A stretch of DNA of 5,422 nucleotides from Rickettsiales bacterium (GCA_017477855.1 JAFUUN010000021.1:1-5422), one strand, 5' to 3'. Counted from the first letter of the stretch, positions 1-5,401 are shown. Made by a program: numbers and translations. Notes: generated by a model from the letters alone, not told the origin.

Positions 1-88
1 TGCTACAAAAATCAAAATCCGTTAGACTTGCATGTATAAAGCATTCCGCTAGCGTTCGCTCTGAGCCAGGATCAAACTCTCAAGTTTG
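1..88 (-). rRNA. rrs: 16S ribosomal RNA, 5' end (partial)
   Basis: Read on the minus strand, this is the start of a small-subunit rRNA. The universal 27F segment AGAGTTTGATCCTGGCTCAG lies at 61-80, followed by a GAACGCTAGCGG stretch and ATGCAAGTC, the conserved helix leading to variable region V1. The mature 5' end is placed near 88 because bacterial 16S usually begins a few bases before AGAGTTTGATC; that exact base is an estimate. The gene runs off the left edge, so only about 6% of it is visible. The wording around V1 (CTAGCGGAATGCTTTATACATGCAAGTCTAACGG) fits Alphaproteobacteria and resembles Rickettsiales/Holosporales more than free-living groups, but this is an impression from memory. Whether 23S and 5S follow cannot be seen. 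Confidence 0.96.
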
Positions 89-190
89 AAATTCTATACA
101 ATAACGACCAAAGTCGTTAAGATATAGTCCTGACTTAAAGACTAAATCTCTTGTTCTTATTACAGATTTACAGTGTGTTGAACATAACAA
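89..190 (-). other. 16S rRNA leader with two hairpins
   Basis: This is the transcribed leader between the predicted rRNA start point (about 190) and mature 16S. Two perfect inverted repeats are visible. One is TAAATCT/AGATTTA (arms 143-149 and 164-170, 14-base loop). The other is TAACGAC/GTCGTTA (arms 102-108 and 113-119, 4-base loop), lying about 14 bases before the mature 5' end. The minus-strand sequence AGTCTTTAA near 134-142 loosely resembles a boxA antitermination core (CTCTTTAA), but the match is weak. In known rRNA leaders such elements serve antitermination and RNase processing; applying that here is inference. Confidence 0.5.
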
Positions 191-196
191 CATTGG

Positions 197-226
197 AGTG
201 TAAAAAAGTGAAAAAATAATTGTCAA
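197..226 (-). promoter_or_regulatory. Sigma70-type promoter for the rRNA gene
   Basis: On the minus strand there is a perfect -35 box TTGACA (complement of 221-226), an 18-base T-rich spacer, and a -10 box TACACT (complement of 197-202, 4 of 6 consensus). Immediately upstream, the complement of 227-245 is a run of A tracts (AAAAAAAATAAAAAAGTTC) positioned where an UP element would contact the RNA polymerase alpha subunit, as in known rRNA promoters. Predicted initiation is near 190, giving a leader of roughly 100 bases. The -35 and its spacer are part of an 18-base sequence repeated upstream of rplY. Confidence 0.7.
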
Positions 227-228
227 GA
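211..228 (-). repeat. 18-base shared element, copy 1 (rRNA promoter)
   Basis: The complement of 211-228 reads TCTTGACAATTATTTTTT. It is identical over exactly 18 bases to the plus strand at 3619-3636 upstream of rplY, and the flanking bases differ on both sides. It covers the -35 box and most of the spacer of the rRNA promoter. In both places the TTGACA points toward a gene for a ribosome component. Confidence 0.75.
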
Positions 229-249
229 ACTTTTTTATTTTTTTTGCCA

Positions 250-277
250 TTGATGTATTTTTTACTTTTGATATAGT
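250..277 (+). promoter_or_regulatory. Candidate promoter for the 115-aa gene
   Basis: TTGATG (250-255, 4 of 6 to the -35 consensus), a 16-base spacer and TATAGT (272-277, 5 of 6 to the -10 consensus) lie upstream of the ATG at 303. Initiation would fall near 284, leaving an untranslated leader of about 19 bases with no Shine-Dalgarno sequence. AT-rich sequence produces such matches easily, so this is suggestive only. Confidence 0.4.
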
Positions 278-302
278 TTAATTAGTTTAAAAGTTTTTTT
301 AT

Positions 303-650
303 ATGAGTATTAACAATAAAAAAGGAACCATAAATACTATAAGTATAGACGATGTTAATGTGGATAACTTAGGACAAGGATATGTTGATGATGACAATAA
401 CAATAAAGTTGAAGTAAAAGAAGAACCAAAACACTTCTTGCAAGTATTAAGAGAAGCTATTGACAAGCAGATCAAAATTATTGAAGAAGAAAAGAAAGCA
501 AAAGCAAGTGAGACTGCTAACAAGCAAGTATATGAGAGTGAGCAACCATATGAACCTTGTGGCGAAGCACCTGTGCCTGTTAACAATAGCGAGTCTGAAA
601 ACAGCCAAAATAGTATTAACTCTGATGAATACGAAATTGAAGAAATGTAA
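303..650 (+). CDS. Hypothetical acidic protein with EPKHFLQV motif (115 aa)
   Basis: I do not recognise this family. The product is soluble-looking: no signal peptide or membrane segment, rich in Asn, Glu, Asp and Lys, and probably partly disordered. Residues 41-57 read EPKHFLQVLREAIDKQI, expected to form an amphipathic helix and followed by a charged helical stretch (about 58-72, Lys/Glu-rich). The C-terminal part (73-115) is low-complexity and acidic, ending in DEYEIEEM. The same 17-residue block recurs in the next gene with two conservative changes, and 10 of its 17 codons differ only synonymously, which is strong evidence that both frames are translated and under selection. The ATG at 303 is the first in-frame start after a plausible promoter; no ribosome binding site is visible. 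The gene diverges from 16S rRNA and is followed by an 84-base gap. Function is unknown; a docking or targeting motif is conjecture. Confidence 0.75.
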   Translation: MSINNKKGTINTISIDDVNVDNLGQGYVDDDNNNKVEVKEEPKHFLQVLREAIDKQIKIIEEEKKAKASETANKQVYESEQPYEPCGEAPVPVNNSESENSQNSINSDEYEIEEM

Positions 651-682
651 CTTCACCTTCCATCCCTCACTTTTTCCCTTTC

Positions 683-710
683 TTGACTTATTAATTAAAT
701 TTCATAAACT
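683..710 (+). promoter_or_regulatory. Candidate promoter for the 153-aa gene
   Basis: TTGACT (683-688, 5 of 6), a 16-base spacer and TAAACT (705-710, 4 of 6) precede the ATG at 735. The distance from the -10 box to the start codon (24 bases) is nearly the same as in the candidate promoter of the preceding gene (25 bases), and again there is no Shine-Dalgarno sequence. This suggests the two related genes have their own similar promoters rather than forming one operon, but the -10 match is modest. Confidence 0.35.
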
Positions 711-734
711 TTTAATCGTTTTAATGTCCGTGAT

Positions 735-1196
735 ATGAATGATAATGAACAACAAAATCAACAACAAGAACCAAAGCACTTTTTGCAGGTGATGAAAGAG
801 GCAATAGATAAACAGATAAATCAAGCTAATAACGATGATACAAATGTTAGCTTTAATACAGATAATGAATTTGAAATAAAAAAAGAAGCCATTAATGATC
901 CATCATACTATTGGAATATTGTTAAAAGTGAGTTGGATTCCACAGGCAATGTTGTTGGTGACGAAGAAAGAATTAATGAAATAAAAGATGACAAGAAATT
1001 TAAATTAGAACAAGAGAAAAGAGTGAAACAAGGATTGCCAATGGAGGATTACTACCCAGATTTAGACATGAATGTTAGAATTCGGACTCTACAACAAAAT
1101 TTGTCAAACGAAAATGGTGCCAACAAAACCTTTGATCTTGCAAGTGCATCGGAAGAAACATTACGCGAGCAAATAGGTTCACAAGGTGGTTTATAA
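735..1196 (+). CDS. Hypothetical protein with EPKHFLQV motif (153 aa)
   Basis: This is an unrecognised cytoplasmic-type protein, hydrophilic and without membrane segments. It opens with a Gln/Asn-rich stretch (MNDNEQQNQQQ) and then EPKHFLQVMKEAIDKQI at residues 12-28, matching residues 41-57 of the upstream protein at 15 of 17 positions. A second, weaker similarity is NTDNEFEIKK (41-50) against NSDEYEIEE at the very end of the upstream protein. Beyond that it has its own region: an aromatic segment DPSYYWNIV (55-63), a highly charged probable helix (about 75-98), then PMEDYYPDLD (102-111) and a Gly-ending tail. The start at 735 is the only ATG placing the motif near the N-terminus; there is no ribosome binding site. 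Its TAA (1194-1196) lies one base from the pheT stop on the other strand. The two proteins are probably paralogues or share a module; role unknown. Confidence 0.78.
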   Translation: MNDNEQQNQQQEPKHFLQVMKEAIDKQINQANNDDTNVSFNTDNEFEIKKEAINDPSYYWNIVKSELDSTGNVVGDEERINEIKDDKKFKLEQEKRVKQGLPMEDYYPDLDMNVRIRTLQQNLSNENGANKTFDLASASEETLREQIGSQGGL

Positions 1197-1197
1197 T

Positions 1198-3570
1198 TCA
1201 TTTCCCATCTCTAACTTTTCCTCCTGTCTTCGTTTCAACAGCTTTGATGATTTTATCCATCATGGCATTGACTTGCTCGGTGGTGATGCTCTCCTTTGGT
1301 TCAAAGATGTAGCGCAACGCCACTGATTTCTGTCCCACAAGCGGCATTTTGTATATATCAACAATCTTGATGTCTGCCAGCATGTTATCCTTGAAGGCAC
1401 CTACAAGCTGGTTGGCCGTGATGTTTTCATCCACCACAAATGCAATGTCCCTAACGATTGGCTGAATTGGATTTTCAATAAATTGCTCGTGCTTTTGTTT
1501 GGCCTCTGGCAGAGTGTCTGTGAAGAGCTCAAAAAAGCAAACTGGATTTTTAATCTCAAACTCCTTCAACACAACTGGCGAGATTTCACCAAAAGTTGCA
1601 ATGGTTTTTTCTCCATCTTTACCTTTTAGTTTCACATCAAACGAGCGTGTCGGGTGCACGTATTTCCTATCACATTTATCAATCTTCGCACTTTTGAGGT
1701 TGACCTTGTAGACATCTTCCAGCAGTTCAAAAAGTGTCTTTTTTGCATCAAAAATATCAAATGAGCGACCTTCTTTGAAGTGGTCATTTGCAATCGCATG
1801 TCCGCAATAAACCGCAGCTACGGAGTTATGCTGGCCTGCTTTTTGCGGTGCTGTGAAAAACATGCCCTCTTCAAAAAATGCAAGTTGATTTTCCAACACC
1901 TGACTTTCATTGGTTTTGACTGCCTGCAACAGCGATACCAGCAGCGTTGGCCGCATATAATTCAACTCACTCGCGATTGGATTGGCAAGGCGCAAATCTG
2001 CGTTGATGTCTGCAAACAGCGCAGCTTTTTTCTCATCACAGAAGGCCATTGAAACCGTTTCCATCAGGCCACTTCCTGCAAGAAATTTCTTGGTTTTCAA
2101 CTTCTCCGCAAACTTGTTTTTTGTGAATGCGGTGGATAAATTTACATGCTCGCTTGGGATTTTATCATACCCTTCAATGCGCCCGAGCTCCTCTGCAATG
2201 TCAGCTTCAATCTCAACATCATGTCTGAAACGAGGGACTTTTATCTTGATTGTGTCGGCGCCCTTGTTTGCAATCTCAAACTGCAATTTCTCCAAGATTT
2301 CCACAGTTCTGTCAGCAGCAATTTCAAACCCCAGCAGCTTTTTTGTTGTGGAGAGATGATAGTTAATCACCTTCTCATCCGCCAATTTGCCATCGTATTC
2401 CACATTGCTTGCCTCGCCGCCGCAGATGTCCAAAATCATCGCGGTTGCCTTGTCAAGCATCTCCCGTGTCAAATCAGGATTTATCCCGCGCTCATATCTA
2501 AATCTTGCATCGCTGACAATTTTCAACTCCTGCCCTCCAATGGTGATTGGCGTGGTTGGAAAATACGCGCATTCCAGCAGGATGTTTTTCGTGTCGGTCG
2601 TGGTTTTGCAGTCATCGCCACCCATAATTCCGGCAATGCAGATGTCATTTTCCTCATCGCTAACCATCAAAATCTTGCTCTTATCAAACTTGATTTCCTC
2701 ACCTTTGAGTGTCTTGAAAGTGTCGCGCTTGGCATAGTCCACAATGATTTTTTTACCTATTTTGTCGGCATTGTAAGAGTGCATTGGTTGGCCGTATTCA
2801 AACATGATGTAGTTCAAAATGTTGACAATTACTCCATTGTCGCCGCAACCATTGAAAGCATTGCGTTTGAGGATGTATTTTGGTGTTGTAGCATTGGCGT
2901 TCAGCCCTCTAATCTCGCGGCAAAAATATTGGCAGTTGTCAATTTTTACTTCAACAGAGTGAGTGTTTTTGATTGTCTCCTTGACTTGCCCTTTGGCTAC
3001 TGGTTTGAGCTCTCCAAATCCCGCAGCACTCAAATCTCGTGCAATACCATAAACACTGGTTGCGTCCCCGCGATTTGGTGTGATGGACACTTCAATCGGC
3101 ATCTTGTCAAGTGCGTGGTAAGCCCTGACCCACAGGTCGCCAAGCTTGCAGTCAGACGGTAGCTCCATGATGCCTTCGTGGTCGTTGCCAATTCCCATTT
3201 CGCGCTCACTGCACATCATTCCACAGCTGTCAACTCCACGGATTTTTGACTTTTTAATCCTGAAATCGCCGTGGGGAATATATGCCCCGACATGTGCCAG
3301 AGCCACTTTGATGCCCTTCCTTGCATTTGGGGCACCACAAACAATTTGATGAACTTCTTTGCCGTCATTTACTTTGCAAACATGCATGTGATCGCTATCT
3401 GGATGCGGTTCACACTCAACAATTTCTGCTACAACAACCTTATCAAAAATACTCTCTGATGGAAGATCATTTTCAACCTCCAACCCAATTTGATTGAGTT
3501 TTACAGTCACTTCCTCGGCACTTTTTGTTGTATCCAAATACTCTTTTAGCCACTCTAATGTGAATATCAT
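1198..3570 (-). CDS. pheT: Phenylalanine--tRNA ligase beta subunit
   Basis: The product is the beta chain of the alpha2-beta2 synthetase that charges tRNA-Phe in the cytoplasm. At 790 residues it has the usual bacterial length and all expected domains in order. An EMAP/OB-type tRNA-binding domain spans about 39-148 (VVVAEIVECEPHPDSDHMHV, then VCGAPN). B3/B4 lies at about 210-373 (NYIMFEYGQPMHSYN at 253-267, GIMGG at 314-318, SDARFRYERGINP at 353-365). B5 lies at about 401-470 (RHDVEIEADIAEELGRIEGYDKIP at 449-472, carrying the acidic metal-binding residues). The synthetase-like core lies at about 480-690 (NPIASELNYMRPTLL, FGEISPVVL). A ferredoxin-fold anticodon-binding domain lies at about 697-790 (PIVRDIAFVVDE). 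The start ATG gives the family-typical MxFTLEWLKEYL opening; there is no Shine-Dalgarno. No pheS is adjacent: the upstream neighbour is divergent rplY. GC looks somewhat higher than in the flanking small genes. Confidence 0.98.
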   Translation of the reverse strand: MIFTLEWLKEYLDTTKSAEEVTVKLNQIGLEVENDLPSESIFDKVVVAEIVECEPHPDSDHMHVCKVNDGKEVHQIVCGAPNARKGIKVALAHVGAYIPHGDFRIKKSKIRGVDSCGMMCSEREMGIGNDHEGIMELPSDCKLGDLWVRAYHALDKMPIEVSITPNRGDATSVYGIARDLSAAGFGELKPVAKGQVKETIKNTHSVEVKIDNCQYFCREIRGLNANATTPKYILKRNAFNGCGDNGVIVNILNYIMFEYGQPMHSYNADKIGKKIIVDYAKRDTFKTLKGEEIKFDKSKILMVSDEENDICIAGIMGGDDCKTTTDTKNILLECAYFPTTPITIGGQELKIVSDARFRYERGINPDLTREMLDKATAMILDICGGEASNVEYDGKLADEKVINYHLSTTKKLLGFEIAADRTVEILEKLQFEIANKGADTIKIKVPRFRHDVEIEADIAEELGRIEGYDKIPSEHVNLSTAFTKNKFAEKLKTKKFLAGSGLMETVSMAFCDEKKAALFADINADLRLANPIASELNYMRPTLLVSLLQAVKTNESQVLENQLAFFEEGMFFTAPQKAGQHNSVAAVYCGHAIANDHFKEGRSFDIFDAKKTLFELLEDVYKVNLKSAKIDKCDRKYVHPTRSFDVKLKGKDGEKTIATFGEISPVVLKEFEIKNPVCFFELFTDTLPEAKQKHEQFIENPIQPIVRDIAFVVDENITANQLVGAFKDNMLADIKIVDIYKMPLVGQKSVALRYIFEPKESITTEQVNAMMDKIIKAVETKTGGKVRDGK

Positions 3571-3618
3571 ATTAATTTAATGGGCTATTAGTGTTGGATT
3601 TTTATTTTGCAACTGTAA

Positions 3619-3636
3619 TCTTGACAATTATTTTTT
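3619..3636 (+). repeat. 18-base shared element, copy 2 (rplY upstream)
   Basis: TCTTGACAATTATTTTTT is identical to the complement of 211-228 in the rRNA promoter. Here the sequence after it is G-rich and carries the rplY ribosome binding site rather than a -10 box, so if it acts, it may do so as a protein-binding or AT-rich activating element, or as the remains of a promoter. Confidence 0.75.
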
Positions 3637-3644
3637 GTGGGTGA

Positions 3645-3650
3645 GGGAGG
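3645..3650 (+). promoter_or_regulatory. Shine-Dalgarno site of rplY
   Basis: GGGAGG is the only strong ribosome binding site in the window. It ends 6 bases before TTG at 3657 and 12 bases before ATG at 3663. The spacing favours the TTG start; the codon preference favours ATG. The two choices differ by only two residues. Confidence 0.65.
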
Positions 3651-3656
3651 TTTGAT

Positions 3657-4325
3657 TTGAAAATGAAAACTTACTTAACATTGACGTTGAATGAGCGCGG
3701 AATTGGTAAAAAAAGCATGACAAAACAGATGCTGAAAAACAATGTAATTCCTGGAGTTATCTACCTAAAAGGTGGTAAAAATTTGAACGTTTCCATTGAT
3801 TTTAAACAATTGAATGCAATTGTCAACGACCCATCAGGTTTGACAAGAATATATGAGGTCAAAATCGGAGAAAAAACAATGACATGCATGTTGAAAGAAG
3901 TTCAGTTCAACCCAGTTTTTGACAGTCCTCGTCATTTTGATTTGATGGAGGTCAAGGACGGTGATGTTGTAAAAGTTGATGTGCCGGTTCGTATAATGAA
4001 CAAGGATGTTTGTCCTGGTGTAAAAAACGGTGGTGATGTGTACGTTTTGTCATACAATGTAAAGTTGAAATGCAAAGTTGAATGCGTTCCATATGCCATT
4101 GAGGTTGATGTCAAAAGGAGTAACATGGGAGAGAAATTTTTCTTAAAAGATATCACAATCCCTGATGGTTGCAGTATTATTAAGAATGTTATTTTGGCAC
4201 GTATTGCTGGTAAGAGAGTAATTAAAGAAGCTGCTTCCGAAACGGCCGCAACCGAGGATACAGCGGCCGCCACAACAACTGATACAACAACCGCCACACC
4301 AGCTCCTGCTGCAGCGGCTAAATAG
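3657..4325 (+). CDS. rplY: 50S ribosomal protein bL25 (TL5/CTC form)
   Basis: This is the 5S rRNA-binding protein of the large ribosomal subunit, in the long two-domain form. The N-terminal L25 beta-barrel covers about residues 4-100, with the family signature near 15-38 (GIGKKSMTKQMLKNNVIPGV, then IYLKGG) and EVQFNPVFDSPRHFDLMEV at 81-99, matching the usual 'V..HPV.....HVDF..V'. The CTC domain follows at about 100-188, with VDVPVRI, then GVKNGGDVYVLSYNVKLKCK and IEVDVKRSNMGEKFFLKDITIPDG. The tail (191-222) is Ala/Thr/Pro low complexity, common in alphaproteobacterial homologues. The signature has Lys/Ser/Met where many relatives carry Arg. Start is TTG 3657 or ATG 3663; the Shine-Dalgarno spacing favours TTG. 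It leads a tight plus-strand group; the frequent partner pth is not next to it. Confidence 0.95.
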   Translation: MKMKTYLTLTLNERGIGKKSMTKQMLKNNVIPGVIYLKGGKNLNVSIDFKQLNAIVNDPSGLTRIYEVKIGEKTMTCMLKEVQFNPVFDSPRHFDLMEVKDGDVVKVDVPVRIMNKDVCPGVKNGGDVYVLSYNVKLKCKVECVPYAIEVDVKRSNMGEKFFLKDITIPDGCSIIKNVILARIAGKRVIKEAASETAATEDTAAATTTDTTTATPAPAAAAK

Positions 4326-4340
4326 TTGTTTGATGAGATT

Positions 4341-4493
4341 ATGATTTTTGTCTTGGTAATTGTTTTGGTTGCGCTTGCACTTGGAATTGTCTTTGCGAAA
4401 ATTGATGGCCTGCAAAAAGCATGCAAAATGTTAAAAAGTGATATTGATAAATTGAGGGAAGATGTGGAAAGGAATAGTCGCAAAAATGATTAG
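4341..4493 (+). CDS. Small single-pass membrane protein (50 aa)
   Basis: This is a short frame from ATG 4341 to TAG 4491-4493. Residues 1-19 are an uninterrupted hydrophobic segment (MIFVLVIVLVALALGIVFA), and residues 20-50 are a charged, probably helical or coiled-coil tail (Lys20, Asp22, Lys26, Lys29, then LKSDIDKLREDVERN). Positive charges right after the membrane segment predict the tail on the cytoplasmic side. It starts 15 bases after the rplY stop and overlaps the next gene by 32 bases, consistent with translational coupling in an operon. The upstream TGAGATT is a poor ribosome binding site. The overall shape resembles small membrane-anchored coiled-coil proteins (for example DUF948-like), but no family is recognised. 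The strong separation of hydrophobic and charged halves and the spacing support a real gene; its shortness keeps confidence moderate. Confidence 0.6.
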   Translation: MIFVLVIVLVALALGIVFAKIDGLQKACKMLKSDIDKLREDVERNSRKND

Positions 4494-5022
4494 CAGTAGT
4501 TTGATGATTTTTCTGTTTTGTTCAGTTTGCGTGGTGCTTTTTTGTCATTTAATGCAGGCCAATGCCTATGCTGCTGGGACAACTCCGTTTGTTTTTGATG
4601 TTTATAAACATGCCGAAAATAACATTATTGCATCAAGTATTTGTAAGGCTATTGATATGGGAATAACACTGATGATACCACTGTTTGCAATTATGTTTTG
4701 CATTATTGGGTTGCAGATATTCCAAGGACAGGTAAAATGGACAATTTTCCTCACTTTTTTTGTTGGAATGGCTGCTTTCAAGGGAGCAGGGTCAATACTT
4801 GAATTTTTCATGCCACACCTCGGGTTAGAATTTGGTTGCAAGTGTGCGACATACAGATATGTAAGGGACGCAGAAGGAATTATTAAAGCACAAGCGACTG
4901 GACTTGATGAAAAATGCCGAGATGTAACATCAATAACAGAACTTGTTACGGAAGTTCCAACAGGCATAGTCAGTGTAGGTAGTACATCAACATCTCCTAC
5001 GGTGAGCATTACGACGCCATAA
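4462..5022 (+). CDS. VirB2/TrbC-like type IV secretion pilin
   Basis: This is probably a pilin subunit of a type IV secretion system, made as a precursor and held in the inner membrane before assembly. Residues 1-37 look like a signal peptide: a basic start (Lys3, Lys8), a hydrophobic core (about 12-31), and a cleavage site after AYA (35-37). Two membrane segments follow (about 63-87 and 92-116), separated by the short loop QGQVKW. The pattern ICKAI...GLQIFQGQVKWTIFLTFFVGMAAFKGAG matches the VirB2/TrbC layout (conserved Cys before the first helix, FxG/W turn, glycine-rich second helix). An unusual tail of about 70 residues follows, with Cys126, Cys128 and Cys152 and a Ser/Thr-rich end. ATG 4462 is preferred over ATG 4486 because only the longer form has basic residues in the signal peptide; GAGG at 4454-4457 is a close ribosome binding site. 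No other virB gene is visible. Confidence 0.7.
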   Translation: MWKGIVAKMISSSLMIFLFCSVCVVLFCHLMQANAYAAGTTPFVFDVYKHAENNIIASSICKAIDMGITLMIPLFAIMFCIIGLQIFQGQVKWTIFLTFFVGMAAFKGAGSILEFFMPHLGLEFGCKCATYRYVRDAEGIIKAQATGLDEKCRDVTSITELVTEVPTGIVSVGSTSTSPTVSITTP

Positions 5023-5044
5023 TATTTATGATTTTAGTTGTTTT

Positions 5045-5401
5045 ATGACAAAGTTAGATAAACTGATAGACAAATTGGATAAGAATACGCGTCTGAAAGG
5101 TGCTTTATTTTTACTTGCTTCGTTGTTCACAATGGTATCACTGGTTTCATACCATTCATCTGATGCTTGCCTGAATGTTGTTAGTAATGATCCTGTTAAG
5201 AATTTATGTGGTAGGTTAGGGGCCATATGGGCAGACATTTTGTTGCAATATTTTGGTGCAGCTGCTTGTTTAGCCTTGCCATTTGGATTTTATATTTCAT
5301 ATAGGATGTTGAGAAAAACTCCGCCAAAGTTCATGAGTTTTAAGTTCTGGTGCACTCTAATAGCTGTTTTGGCACTTGCGACTATACTTGGTAGTTTTTA
5401 G
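5045..5401 (+). CDS. ftsK: FtsK N-terminal membrane domain, interrupted
   Basis: FtsK is the septal DNA translocase that clears chromosomes at division; its N-terminal membrane domain (the 4TM FtsK/SpoIIIE region) anchors it. Visible here are a basic amphipathic start (1-17), TM1 (about 18-36) ending in SYHSSD at 35-40 (family 'SY.p.D'), a periplasmic NDPVKNLCGRLGAIWADILLQYFG (48-71, family 'N..G..GA..AD.L.Q.FG'), TM2 (about 66-87), basic RMLRKTPPK, and TM3 from about 100. The frame meets TAG at 5399-5401 inside or just after TM3, so TM4, the linker, the motor and the gamma domain are missing from it. Full-length relatives exceed 700 residues. After the stop the same frame stays open for 7 codons to the window edge; removing one T from the five-T run at 5395-5399 also gives an open frame. 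It starts 22 bases after the pilin gene with no ribosome binding site. It could be a pseudogene, a frameshift, a sequence error or a split gene. Confidence 0.75.
   Translation: MTKLDKLIDKLDKNTRLKGALFLLASLFTMVSLVSYHSSDACLNVVSNDPVKNLCGRLGAIWADILLQYFGAAACLALPFGFYISYRMLRKTPPKFMSFKFWCTLIAVLALATILGSF

Larger units (their letters stand above)
3571..3656. promoter_or_regulatory. Divergent pheT/rplY control region
   Basis: This 86-base region must hold the promoters of both flanking genes. Toward pheT (minus strand) the best pair is TTGTCA (complement of 3624-3629) with a 17-base spacer and TAAAAA, a weak -10. Toward rplY (plus strand) TTGACA at 3621-3626 is perfect, but 16-18 bases downstream the sequence is G-rich (GTGAGGGAGG) and offers no -10. 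An alternative is TTGCAA (3607-3612), 16 bases, TATTTT (3629-3634), 4 of 6 each. The exact promoters are therefore unresolved. Confidence 0.45.

Noticed and set aside
278..292. CtrA-type site (TTAA-N7-TTAA)
   Set aside because: The two TTAA halves are 5 bases apart, not 7, in a stretch where TTAA is expected often by composition.
264..300. Inverted repeat ACTTTT/AAAAGT followed by a run of Ts, as a terminator
   Set aside because: The stem is only 6 pairs, nearly all A-T, with a 19-base loop, and no gene upstream on the plus strand would need it.
460..738. Plus-strand frame overlapping the 115-aa gene
   Set aside because: The overlapping frame from 303 carries the conserved 17-residue block with synonymous changes, which marks that frame as the coding one. 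This one is basic, has no conserved feature and runs through the intergenic gap.
2146..3162. Open frame of 338 codons on the plus strand
   Set aside because: It lies wholly antisense to pheT, whose minus-strand product matches the family from end to end. The plus-strand translation shows no recognisable domain and is a codon-composition shadow.
3621..3650. Standard sigma70 promoter for rplY using TTGACA at 3621
   Set aside because: At 16-18 bases downstream the sequence is GTGAGGGAGG, with no resemblance to a -10 box, so the perfect -35 cannot be paired in the usual way.
3932..4483. Open frame of 183 codons on the minus strand
   Set aside because: It is antisense to rplY and the small membrane protein; its Ala/Val-rich part is just the reverse reading of the low-complexity rplY tail.
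4323..4493. Readthrough fusion of bL25 with the downstream membrane segment
   Set aside because: The small membrane protein is in the same frame as rplY, separated by TAG and five codons. But bL25 is complete at the TAG after its usual Ala-rich tail, a membrane anchor on it makes little sense, and one in three neighbours share a frame by chance.
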